Below, one piece after another: positions 1-7,376 of a stretch of 8,289 nt of DNA (its first letter is position 1; every line of letters starts with the position of its first letter). The position numbers and the translations under genes were made by a program. The notes beneath the pieces are model-generated. The model did no database searches, was not told the DNA's origin, and saw only the letters and a program-made list of their open reading frames with translations. Source of the stretch: Bacteroidota bacterium (lineage in GTDB: Bacteria > Bacteroidota > Bacteroidia > Bacteroidales > Prolixibacteraceae); assembly GCA_023412195.1 (NCBI GenBank), contig JAEYNZ010000017.1, positions 1 through 8,289 of the forward strand, in the 5' to 3' direction.

Positions 1-544
1 AATACACTGGAGGGTATTTATTGATCCAATCATAAACTTCGATGAAATAGAAAAATTGGTAAGACAGAATATCCAGCAGTTTGAATTTGTTGGAAAGAAA
101 ATGAATCAATTCACTATTGAATTCGAGCTCCTTTACCTGATCATTCACGGAGGTCTCCACACCTGGAGGAGGTTGAAATGGCTGGTTGATGTCCATGAAA
201 TTATTAATCGCTACCAGATAGATCCTATAAAATTCGAACGGTTGACACAACAGTTCGGTGCGCAACGCATGGTTGGAGCCTGTAATGCACTTCTTCGTCA
301 TTTTTTTGCCTCCTCACAAATCCTGCCTGTTGATTATCCAGTACCTGAATGGTTTCAACAATATGCCATCTGGCAGGCAGAACGTGAAGAAGATTATCCT
401 GATAAGCGGCTGGCAAATCTGTTCAAATTAAGGTTGTATTATATTCAGGCTTTCCCTTCCAGCATGTATAAGAAAAAAAGGATACATATTTTGTTCTCCT
501 CATTAAAGAAGATAGGACACTCCTTTCCAATTATTTTTTTCTAA
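1..544 (+). CDS. Nucleotidyltransferase family protein (NTP_transf_5-like), 3' part only
   Basis: This is the C-terminal part (180 codons in frame from base 2) of a gene that begins before the window. The reading frame is open to the left edge, so the TTG at 56 is not the start. The visible protein has an HWRVFIDP stretch, then LLYLIIHGGLHTWRRLKWLVDV at bases about 128-193; the H-G-x-x-H-x-W-x-R-L-K-W-L-x-D core is characteristic of the uncharacterised nucleotidyltransferase family PF14907. The catalytic G-S-x-D region expected near the N-terminus lies outside the window, so activity cannot be judged. Family members occur beside PqqD-like proteins, in lasso-peptide clusters and in exopolysaccharide loci; in one lasso system a relative is reported to modify the peptide. 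The next gene, a PqqD homologue, starts 47 nt downstream, which fits that setting. The C-terminus is basic, then hydrophobic. The family assignment is fairly secure; the substrate is unknown. Confidence 0.8.
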   Translation, partial: IHWRVFIDPIINFDEIEKLVRQNIQQFEFVGKKMNQFTIEFELLYLIIHGGLHTWRRLKWLVDVHEIINRYQIDPIKFERLTQQFGAQRMVGACNALLRHFFASSQILPVDYPVPEWFQQYAIWQAEREEDYPDKRLANLFKLRLYYIQAFPSSMYKKKRIHILFSSLKKIGHSFPIIFF

Positions 545-591
545 AGTAAAAATAATACATTAAAAACTATAAATTTTATAAATCAATTATT

Positions 592-864
592 ATGGCTAAT
601 ACTATGTACATTCGAAACAATGAAACGATCTCGGGGCGACTGCACGACGAGTTGGTAATGATGGACATCGAAAAAGGAAAATATTTTTCTCTGAACCAGG
701 TGGCTACAGTAATATGGGATATGCTTGAACAGCCTTTAACCCTGGAAGAAATTTGCAACAACCTTACCAGTGAATATGATGTTGATCCTGCTCAATGCAA
801 GAAGGAAGTGGAAACACACTTAAATGAAATGCAAAAACTGGGTCTTATTGTTTTTACAAGCTGA
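592..864 (+). CDS. PqqD family protein (RiPP recognition element-like)
   Basis: A 90-residue protein that fits the single-domain PqqD fold. The N-terminal beta part carries DELVMMDIEKGKYFSLN (residues 19-35), matching the family pattern of an acidic residue, a hydrophobic strand, D-x-E-x-G-x-Y and L-N. The helical part has VATVIWDMLEQPLTLEEI (37-54), then a helix ending in LGLIVF (83-88). PqqD-like domains bind the leader of a precursor peptide and hand it to a modifying enzyme; stand-alone copies act as lasso-peptide B1 proteins, and others sit in HprK-related cassettes of unknown role. ATG 592 is chosen because it gives the usual length and precedes the conserved core; ATG 604 is in frame and also possible. 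No Shine-Dalgarno is visible. The gene lies between the nucleotidyltransferase (47-nt gap) and an ABC exporter (37-nt gap), which suggests a joint function. The family is confident; the peptide partner is not seen. Confidence 0.87.
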   Translation: MANTMYIRNNETISGRLHDELVMMDIEKGKYFSLNQVATVIWDMLEQPLTLEEICNNLTSEYDVDPAQCKKEVETHLNEMQKLGLIVFTS

Positions 865-901
865 ATAATTTAAAACAGCATTAATCAGACAAACCCTTTT
901 A

Positions 902-2635
902 ATGAATCTTATTTATTTCATTCTACGGTCGTTTCATTTGCTTCGGGAACATCAACCGTGGAAGTTGATCCTGATCTTTGTACTAACATTGGTAACCGGG
1001 CTGGGAGCAGGTTTCTCCATTGTTCTGTTAATCCCACTTTTACAGCTTCTTGATGTTGGAAATAATGAACAGGTTGATGGCGTGGCAGCTTTCTTTCGTG
1101 AAGCAGCCAATTCTGCTGGAATAGAACTTACCTTAGAATTCGTCCTGCTGATTTACCTGGTTTTGTTAACATTAATGCCTCTCCTCAATTATTGGAAATC
1201 TCTGCTTGATGCCCGATATCAACAGACATTCATATATAAAATAAGACGACGCCTTTTCCGGAAAATCATCCTTGCTGAATGGCCCCTTTTAAACCAAAAG
1301 AGCAAAAACAATCACCTCCAGGTACTGACAGAAGAGGTGCCAAATTTGGCCAACTATTATTATTTCTATTTGCACATGCTCATGACGATCATAATGATGT
1401 TTTCATACATTGCCTGGGCTATGATTATCTCTGCAAAGATTACATTGTTTATAATTCTGGCAGGTGGCTTCCTCTTTGTGCTTTTGAGAAGCTTTATGTT
1501 TAAAGCATTTCATTTAGGCAAGGGATTTATTGAATCGTATAGTCAGTTGTTGAGATATATCGATGAATTTTGGCAAACGGTAAAAATTGCGAAAGTTCAT
1601 AATTCAGAAGATTTTTACTACAAAAAATTCGATGAAGCTACTACATCGCTTCTTGGACTGGAATACCAGATACAAAAAAACCGGGCCCTGCCCCAGCTAA
1701 TCTACCGCATTGCGAGTGTTTTTATGCTGGTGCCTGTGGTATATTTAGGATTCAATACTGGCAATGTGCCACTCACTTCTTTTTTTATCCTGATTTTATT
1801 ATTCTCAAGAATCTTTCCACAAATAACATCGCTTAATTCCTCCGTCAATTTTATAATAACGGCCTTGCCGTCAGTAAAAATGGTGATGCGTTTGGATGAA
1901 GAGTTTCCTGATACTTCTTTTTCATCCTCAAAATTACAAGCCATGTTGCCTGTGGAAAACGAAATCGTGATAGAAAAACTTGTGTTTTCTTATCCAGGCG
2001 GTGAAAAGCTATTCGATCAGTTCACAGAACATATTCCTGCAAAGAAAATTACAGGAATAGTGGGAGAATCAGGACGGGGAAAGACTACACTTATCGATCT
2101 AATTGCTGGTCTGCAAAAACCTGTAAGTGGAGTAATTTATGTTGATGGTAAAATCCTGGATGAAACACTCCAGCCTGCATGGAAAAAAAGTATCGGATAT
2201 CTTCCACAGGATTCGTTCTTTATTGAAGGAACCCTAAGGGAGAACCTGATCTGGGATAGCCGGCAGAAGATTACAGATGAAAAAATCTGGGAGGTCCTTG
2301 AAATGGTAAATGCTGTTCACCTGGTTAAACGTTTTAAAAAGGAACTGGATGAATATATAGTAAATTATCAATATAATTATTCAGGGGGAGAACGACAAAG
2401 GCTTGCCCTCGCACGAGTGCTGCTGAGAGAACCTAATTTACTATTACTTGATGAGGCTACCTCATCGCTTGATTCAGACAACGAACAACAGATTATGGAA
2501 GTCATAGTGCAGCTAAAACAACAGGTTACGGTTCTTTTTGTAACCCACAGGATCTCACTTCTGCCCTACTTCGACAAAACAATACAACTGAATGATCATG
2601 TCCGTAAAAATTATTTCTCTTTAATAAATAAATAG
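902..2635 (+). CDS. ABC exporter, fused membrane and ATPase domains, no peptidase domain
   Basis: A 577-residue half-transporter of the MsbA/McjD-like exporter class, expected to act as a homodimer in the inner membrane. Six hydrophobic segments are visible at about 21-49, 77-97, 155-178, 180-196, 268-284 and 290-306. The ATPase follows, with the A-loop Tyr364, Walker A GESGRGKTT (388-396), Q-loop Gln436, signature YSGGERQ (493-499), Walker B LLLLDE (513-518, catalytic Glu518), SSLD D-loop and switch His549. All catalytic positions are kept; the signature reads YSGGE rather than the common LSGGQ. There is no N-terminal C39 peptidase domain, so any leader removal would need a separate protease. 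The position directly after a PqqD-like gene points to export of a modified peptide; being directly upstream of polysaccharide export genes makes a lipid-linked or glycan substrate a real alternative. The architecture is certain; the substrate is inference. Confidence 0.93.
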   Translation: MNLIYFILRSFHLLREHQPWKLILIFVLTLVTGLGAGFSIVLLIPLLQLLDVGNNEQVDGVAAFFREAANSAGIELTLEFVLLIYLVLLTLMPLLNYWKSLLDARYQQTFIYKIRRRLFRKIILAEWPLLNQKSKNNHLQVLTEEVPNLANYYYFYLHMLMTIIMMFSYIAWAMIISAKITLFIILAGGFLFVLLRSFMFKAFHLGKGFIESYSQLLRYIDEFWQTVKIAKVHNSEDFYYKKFDEATTSLLGLEYQIQKNRALPQLIYRIASVFMLVPVVYLGFNTGNVPLTSFFILILLFSRIFPQITSLNSSVNFIITALPSVKMVMRLDEEFPDTSFSSSKLQAMLPVENEIVIEKLVFSYPGGEKLFDQFTEHIPAKKITGIVGESGRGKTTLIDLIAGLQKPVSGVIYVDGKILDETLQPAWKKSIGYLPQDSFFIEGTLRENLIWDSRQKITDEKIWEVLEMVNAVHLVKRFKKELDEYIVNYQYNYSGGERQRLALARVLLREPNLLLLDEATSSLDSDNEQQIMEVIVQLKQQVTVLFVTHRISLLPYFDKTIQLNDHVRKNYFSLINK

Positions 2636-2687
2636 GGAACATTCCAGAACGAATTTACATAAGTTTTAACCATAAAATTTAAACCAG

Positions 2688-3476
2688 ATGATTAAATTTT
2701 TTTCTTCCTTAAGGAACTGCATGTATCTTGGGATACTTTTAATTTTTACAACCTTTTCCTGCAGCACTCCTTTAAAGAATGTGACCTATATGCATGGAAT
2801 AAATACATATGAAATGTATGATCATGCACCAGTGCCCGATGATTATCGCATCAGGCCCAATGACCACCTTTATATCCGTATAATCGGAGTAGATCCGGAA
2901 AATGTGGCATTCCTGAATCTGATAGGCGCTCAAACGACTTCAGTAGGCACAGGAAGTCTGGAACTTATTACTTACCTTGTTGATGAAGCAGGCGAAATTT
3001 CATATCCATTTTTAGGAAAGATTCATGTTGAGAATAGAACACTAACTGAAATCCAGGGGATTTTACAAAAACATGTGGATACTTACCTTCAGAATTCCTC
3101 CGTTTTTGTTAAATTAGTAGGAAGAACGATTGTAGTTTTGGGTGAAGTGGGAGCACCTGGACAACATGCAATGACAAAAAGCAGGATATCTATTTTTGAA
3201 ACACTGGCATTGGCAGGTGATGTAAGCGATTATGGTAATAAAAAGAATGTGAAGCTTATAAGGGAACTTCCGGAAGGTAAACTTGTTGTAGAAATGGATC
3301 TCACCGATCCAGATTTAATTAACTCACCTTATTATTACATACTTCCGCATGATATTGTATATGTTGAGAACAGAACAAGAATATTTGGAGCAAAAGGAAT
3401 GCCTTTCACAGCACCTATTTCTGTGACAGCATCAGTTATCTCTCTAGGATTATTAATCGTAAATTTATTCAGATGA
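2688..3476 (+). CDS. wza: Polysaccharide export outer-membrane lipoprotein (Wza-like)
   Basis: A 262-residue exported lipoprotein. Residues 1-24 form a signal peptide with a basic start and a hydrophobic stretch, ending in the lipobox T-F-S-C with Cys25 as the lipidated residue. A Poly_export domain covers about 51-142 (opening DDYRIRPNDHLYIRI), followed by one SLBB-type domain at about 146-198 that includes the typical VLGEVGAPGQH. A hydrophobic C-terminal segment (about 243-260) ends the protein. It is shorter than E. coli Wza (about 380 residues), as is common in Bacteroidota, where one SLBB repeat is usual. The role by family is the multimeric periplasmic and outer-membrane conduit for capsule or exopolysaccharide. 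It starts 52 nt after the ABC gene, and its TGA stop overlaps the ATG of the Wzc-like gene (ATGA), which indicates translational coupling. The start is fixed by the need for the signal peptide. Confidence 0.92.
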   Translation: MIKFFSSLRNCMYLGILLIFTTFSCSTPLKNVTYMHGINTYEMYDHAPVPDDYRIRPNDHLYIRIIGVDPENVAFLNLIGAQTTSVGTGSLELITYLVDEAGEISYPFLGKIHVENRTLTEIQGILQKHVDTYLQNSSVFVKLVGRTIVVLGEVGAPGQHAMTKSRISIFETLALAGDVSDYGNKKNVKLIRELPEGKLVVEMDLTDPDLINSPYYYILPHDIVYVENRTRIFGAKGMPFTAPISVTASVISLGLLIVNLFR

Positions 3477-5962
3477 TACCGGAAATGAATACAGCAAATG
3501 GACATGGGTTATATCAGCATGGAGAGAGCAACACCCATGAAATAAAGAAAATCATAACCAAACTATTTCGAAACTGGTATTGGTTTATCATTACAGTAAT
3601 ATTTGCTTTGGCATTGGCTTATCTTTACGTCAATTATACACCGCCGCTTTATGAAGTAAACACTACTGTTTTGGTGAATGTAGGTAGTACCAGTACACCA
3701 TATTCTGCTATTTATGGACAAGGAGGCGGCATGTTTCAGGACACAAGAGATTGGGCAAGTCTTTACAACCAGATAGCTGTTATAAGTTCTACTCCAATGG
3801 TTACCAGAGCTCTCTCTGGCCTGGATTTTGAAATCAGCTATTACAAAAAAGGGCAATTTTCTGAAACAGAATTGTATAATAATACACCTTTCCAGGTGGT
3901 ATGGGATAAAACCCACCCACAGATCATTGATCAGGATTATAACCTGATCATACATCCTGATAATAAAATATCAATAAGCCTGGAAGGTGAAAATGTAAAT
4001 ATATATAGTTACAAGGAAGGAGAAACTATACAAATCCTGCCACAATTTAATTACGAACAGGAAATTGAGTCGGGCACAAAAATAGAATCTGATAATTTTA
4101 GTTTCATAATTGTGTTGAATGAACAAAAAGATAATTCAGGTTCTTACCGGGTAAGATTTAATTCTTTAAATACCTTGGTGGCCAAATACAGGGGGAACCT
4201 GGCAGTCACTCTGTCAGAAGATTTTTCATCTATCCTAAATCTTTCCGTTAAAGATTACAACATTGAGAAAGGAAAGATGTTCTTAAACAGGCTTTCTCAG
4301 GTTTACCTCGACAACAACCTTGAAAAGAAGAACGAGACTGCTGAACGTACTATTCAATTTATTGATTCACAGTTAGCATCTATTTCTGATTCATTGAACA
4401 TTTCAGAAGGCAGGCTGGAATCATTCCGAAGTTCAAACCAGGTAATTGATTTCTCAGCCCAATCCCAACAACTTCTTGCTCAGTTAAACCAACTGGACAA
4501 TGAAATTATTCAGCATCAAAATCAAAACAAATATTATACTTATCTAAAGGAATATATTGAAAACAATCAGGATATGGAATCAGTAATAGCGCCATCGTCC
4601 ATTGGCATTGAAGATCCATTACTCAATAGTTTCATTATTCAGCTAAACACGCTCATCAATGAAAAAACAAGCCAGACATCCATCCGGCCTAATTCAGAAC
4701 ACCCAACTTTTGTTCAGCTAAACACCCAGATTGAAATTGTAAAAAATTCCTTGCGACAAAGCATCAATAACATTCTCAGGCAGTCCGACATTGAACTTGA
4801 AAACCTGAACCTGAGGATGCGCGAATATGATGCCCAAATAAGACGGCTGCCCGCAACTGAACGGAATTTTGTTAATTTCGAACGTAAATACAGGATTGAC
4901 AGTGAAACCTATACTTTTCTTCTCCAGAAGTTATCAGAAGCCCGGATTGCAAAAGCATCAAGCTTACCTGACGGGCAAACCCTGGAAAGCCCATTTTTAA
5001 ATTCAATCGTAAGTCCACAGAGAAACAGGATATTCTCTATTGCACTTTTATTGGGCTTGATTTTCCCTGCATCGGTAATTCTGATACGTGATTTATTTAA
5101 TGATAAAATAAATTCACAAGAAGATGTTACCGCAATTACACGGTACCCTGTAATAGGCCATGTCTTACATATGGATAAGAAGCAGGGTAGTATGACTCCC
5201 GTGCTTGATAAACCCAATTCACCTCTGGGTAATTCCTATGTATCAATAAGGACAAAGATAAACCTGTTAACCAAAGGCAAGGAACATCCAATTGTGGCAG
5301 TTACCTCTTCTTTGCCAAATGAAGGAAAATCCTATACAGCCATTAATATTGCCTCATCTGTAGCCCTAACCAGGAAAACCGTAGTTTTACTTGATTTGGA
5401 CCTTCGCAACTCAAGTATCGCTGAAACTTTCGATTTAAAACATCCTAAAGGTGTAGTAAATTATATTATTGGCAAAAGCAGCATAAAAGAAATAACCCAT
5501 GATACCAAACTTTCCTGGCTAAAAGTCATTCCTGCCGGGCCCATTCCTCCCAATCCTGCAGAAATGCTTTCTGACATAAAAATCAAGGAGTTATTGGAGA
5601 AGCTAAAAGAAACCTATGACATGGTTATTATTGATACACCACCTATAGGTTTTGTATCGGATATGTTCCAGCTGGAAGAAATGATAGATGCAAATCTGTT
5701 TGTTGTACGTCATAAATTCACACCAAAACAAACTTTTAAGTTAATTCTGGAGGAAATTTCAGGACGCAATATTAAGGGTATAGGAATAATCATTAACAAC
5801 ATCAAACAGAAAAAAGGCAGTCATGGATATGGGTACGGATACGGATACGGATATGGGAATGGATATGGATATGGATATGGATACGGTAATGGAAAGCATC
5901 CTAACGGCAAACGCGAGCTGCTGACCTTGGAAGAGGTTGCGGAAAATATGGGTAAAAAATAA
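3473..5962 (+). CDS. wzc: Polysaccharide co-polymerase / tyrosine autokinase (Wzc-like)
   Basis: An 829-residue inner-membrane protein that sets polymer length and drives export through autophosphorylation cycles. Order: transmembrane segment 1 (about 36-54), periplasmic Wzz-type region with coiled-coil segments (about 281-366 and 425-456), GNVR-type motif RRLPATERNFVNFERKY (457-473), transmembrane segment 2 (about 520-539) and a cytoplasmic BY-kinase domain. The kinase has Walker A TSSLPNEGKS (611-620, Lys619), Walker A' LLDLDLR (639-645, Asp641 and Asp643) and Walker B MVIIDTPP (717-724, Asp721). The E-x2-R-x2-R oligomerisation motif expected near 587-593 reads NSYVSIR, keeping only the last Arg. 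The tail has nine Tyr in a Gly-Tyr array (785-806), the likely phosphorylation cluster, followed by a 23-residue charged end. The ATG overlaps the stop of the Wza-like gene by 4 nt; an in-frame ATG at residue 5 is an alternative start. A Wzi-like gene follows directly. Confidence 0.94.
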   Translation: MIPEMNTANGHGLYQHGESNTHEIKKIITKLFRNWYWFIITVIFALALAYLYVNYTPPLYEVNTTVLVNVGSTSTPYSAIYGQGGGMFQDTRDWASLYNQIAVISSTPMVTRALSGLDFEISYYKKGQFSETELYNNTPFQVVWDKTHPQIIDQDYNLIIHPDNKISISLEGENVNIYSYKEGETIQILPQFNYEQEIESGTKIESDNFSFIIVLNEQKDNSGSYRVRFNSLNTLVAKYRGNLAVTLSEDFSSILNLSVKDYNIEKGKMFLNRLSQVYLDNNLEKKNETAERTIQFIDSQLASISDSLNISEGRLESFRSSNQVIDFSAQSQQLLAQLNQLDNEIIQHQNQNKYYTYLKEYIENNQDMESVIAPSSIGIEDPLLNSFIIQLNTLINEKTSQTSIRPNSEHPTFVQLNTQIEIVKNSLRQSINNILRQSDIELENLNLRMREYDAQIRRLPATERNFVNFERKYRIDSETYTFLLQKLSEARIAKASSLPDGQTLESPFLNSIVSPQRNRIFSIALLLGLIFPASVILIRDLFNDKINSQEDVTAITRYPVIGHVLHMDKKQGSMTPVLDKPNSPLGNSYVSIRTKINLLTKGKEHPIVAVTSSLPNEGKSYTAINIASSVALTRKTVVLLDLDLRNSSIAETFDLKHPKGVVNYIIGKSSIKEITHDTKLSWLKVIPAGPIPPNPAEMLSDIKIKELLEKLKETYDMVIIDTPPIGFVSDMFQLEEMIDANLFVVRHKFTPKQTFKLILEEISGRNIKGIGIIINNIKQKKGSHGYGYGYGYGYGNGYGYGYGYGNGKHPNGKRELLTLEEVAENMGKK
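5825..5890 (+). repeat. Imperfect hexanucleotide tandem repeat coding for the Gly-Tyr tail of Wzc
   Basis: Eleven consecutive 6-nt units of the form GGN-TAY or GGN-AAT lie in the Wzc frame. They form two blocks: five Gly-Tyr units closed by Gly-Asn (5825-5860), then four Gly-Tyr units closed by Gly-Asn (5861-5890). The longest perfect runs are three copies of TACGGA (5834-5851) and three copies of GGATAT (5861-5878); other units differ by synonymous changes (TAT/TAC, GGA/GGG/GGT). Gain or loss of a unit keeps the frame and would change the number of tail tyrosines by one. The repeat is read directly; length variation is inference. Confidence 0.9.
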
Positions 5963-5963
5963 G

Positions 5964-7376
5964 ATGACATTCTTGTACCAGCATCAGATTTACCATTTTC
6001 TGAGAAAAAATCTTACCATATTTCTTATGCTTATAGGTTGTTATCATTTAGGTGGCCAGGAGACCCTGAAGATTACTGTTGAAAATAAAACTTTTTTTGC
6101 AGCTGACAGCCTGATGCCATTTTGGTTTACGGCCAACCAGATGGGTAAAGTTAGAAATGTGGAATCTTTAATGAATCTGACCGAAGTTAACTTTGAACAG
6201 CCTTTTCATGAAAATCCGGCGGAAATGAGTTTTAGTTGGGGATTGAATGCCCTCGCAGGATTTGGAAAATCAAGTTATTATCAGCTGAATCAGGCATATG
6301 CAGGAATTTCATTTAAAGGGTGGGAAATAAAGGGGGGCATGTTTCATGATCCTGGCCAATATGCAGGATTATCCACTACCAACGGTAACCTGGCAAGGAG
6401 TCATAATGCCCGTCCATATCCACGAATTAGACTGGGTAACCTGAAATATAAACCTATACCCGTTCTAAAAAACAGGTTTAGTTACAAAGCTGAATACAGC
6501 GAAGGTCTCCTGAACGATGCTCGTTATGTGAAAAATACACGTTTACACCAGAAATCTTTTTACCTGCGTGCACATCTGTCGCCTACTCTGGATATTGAAG
6601 CGGGCCTGGAGCATTTTGTGATGTGGGGAGGTACTTCTCCCGAAGAAGGCGTTGGTCGGATGCCCACTGCACTGAAGGACTATGTTCGCTATATAACAGG
6701 GGCTTCAGGTGATAAGGCTTTTCCACAAACCGATCAGCGCAATGTTGCCGGAAATCAGTTGGGCACCTGGCAATTTCAGGTGCAAAAACGATTTCCGGAA
6801 ATGAATGTTTCTTTTTATCTGAGTCATTTATTTGAAGAATTATCCGGGTTGAAGTGGCGTAACTGGCCCGACAACCTGCTGGGTTTACATCTGAATTTTT
6901 CAGATAAAAAAAAGTTTGTAAGCGATTTGGTGTATGAATATACAAATACACGCCAACAGAGCATCAGGGATCGCGATGATGACCCGGATCCTGGTAATTA
7001 TTTCAGGCATGGCATCTACCGCAGCAGCTTTACCTACCATCAGCAAATGTTGGGTTCTCCTCTTTTCTTCCCGATCATACTTCAGGATGGAATTGTCCGT
7101 GGATTGGGCTCCAACCGGTTCTATGCCCACCATTTCGGTCTGACAGGAAAGGTAACAGATCAACTTGAATGGAAAGGTCTCTTTACTTTCATTCATCATT
7201 TTGGTCTTTATAATGCATCCTATGAACCATCTGAAAAGCAGGTTTCAGGCCATTTAGAATTACTTTACAGGAATTCTGCTCTTCCCTTTGACTTAGGACT
7301 TGCTTTGGCTTCGGATGCCCGGAAAACGGCCAGGAACACTGCCGGGTTACAATTCATGATTTCCAGAGTGTTTTAA
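5964..7376 (+). CDS. wzi: Outer-membrane capsule assembly protein (Wzi-like beta-barrel)
   Basis: A 470-residue exported protein close to the length of E. coli Wzi (479). Residues 15-31 form a basic then hydrophobic signal sequence. After it comes AADSLMPFWFTANQMGKV (46-63), matching the P-F-W-x-x-x-N-x-x-G start typical of the Cap_assemb_Wzi family (PF14052). The rest shows alternating aromatic and polar strands, and the protein ends in MISRVF with a terminal Phe, the usual outer-membrane barrel signal. By family it helps attach or organise capsule polymer at the cell surface. The start is taken as ATG 5964, one nt after the Wzc stop; an in-frame TTG at 5937 would overlap Wzc by 26 nt and add nine residues before the signal, so it is less likely. 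One oddity is L-I-G-C at residues 23-26 inside the signal, which resembles a lipobox; a lipidated form cannot be excluded. Confidence 0.87.
   Translation: MTFLYQHQIYHFLRKNLTIFLMLIGCYHLGGQETLKITVENKTFFAADSLMPFWFTANQMGKVRNVESLMNLTEVNFEQPFHENPAEMSFSWGLNALAGFGKSSYYQLNQAYAGISFKGWEIKGGMFHDPGQYAGLSTTNGNLARSHNARPYPRIRLGNLKYKPIPVLKNRFSYKAEYSEGLLNDARYVKNTRLHQKSFYLRAHLSPTLDIEAGLEHFVMWGGTSPEEGVGRMPTALKDYVRYITGASGDKAFPQTDQRNVAGNQLGTWQFQVQKRFPEMNVSFYLSHLFEELSGLKWRNWPDNLLGLHLNFSDKKKFVSDLVYEYTNTRQQSIRDRDDDPDPGNYFRHGIYRSSFTYHQQMLGSPLFFPIILQDGIVRGLGSNRFYAHHFGLTGKVTDQLEWKGLFTFIHHFGLYNASYEPSEKQVSGHLELLYRNSALPFDLGLALASDARKTARNTAGLQFMISRVF

Noticed and set aside
56..544. A TTG at 56 as the start of the first gene
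   Set aside because: The same frame is open to the left edge and encodes an HWRVFIDP stretch that fits the family upstream of the TTG, so the gene is truncated by the window rather than starting there.
568..580. AT-only inverted repeat (TATAAA-T-TTTATA) before the PqqD-like gene
   Set aside because: Palindromes of this size are expected by chance in such AT-rich spacer DNA; the resemblance to a -7 box (TAAATTTT) lacks the final G and a matching -33 element.
2636..2645. GGAACATTCC palindrome after the ABC gene as a terminator or operator
   Set aside because: The arms are only four bases with a two-base centre and no U-tract follows; too short to support a function.
2636..2687. Internal promoter before the Wza-like gene
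   Set aside because: TAAGTTTT resembles the Bacteroidota -7 box but lacks the final G, and no -33 element was found at the right distance.
3563..3955. Reverse-strand open frame of 130 codons inside wzc
   Set aside because: It lies wholly within a strongly supported coding region, has no recognisable motif, and its composition looks like an antisense shadow.
5825..5893. Repeat array considered as CRISPR or intergenic satellite
   Set aside because: Units are 6 nt without spacers and stay in the Wzc frame, encoding the Gly-Tyr tail.
5937..5963. TTG start for the Wzi-like gene overlapping the end of Wzc
   Set aside because: ATG 5964 lies directly in front of a normal signal peptide and one nt after the Wzc stop; the TTG form adds charged residues and an unnecessary overlap.
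6583..7199. Overlapping reverse-strand open frames inside the Wzi-like gene
   Set aside because: They are antisense to a well-supported barrel protein and show no domain, signal peptide or plausible start context.
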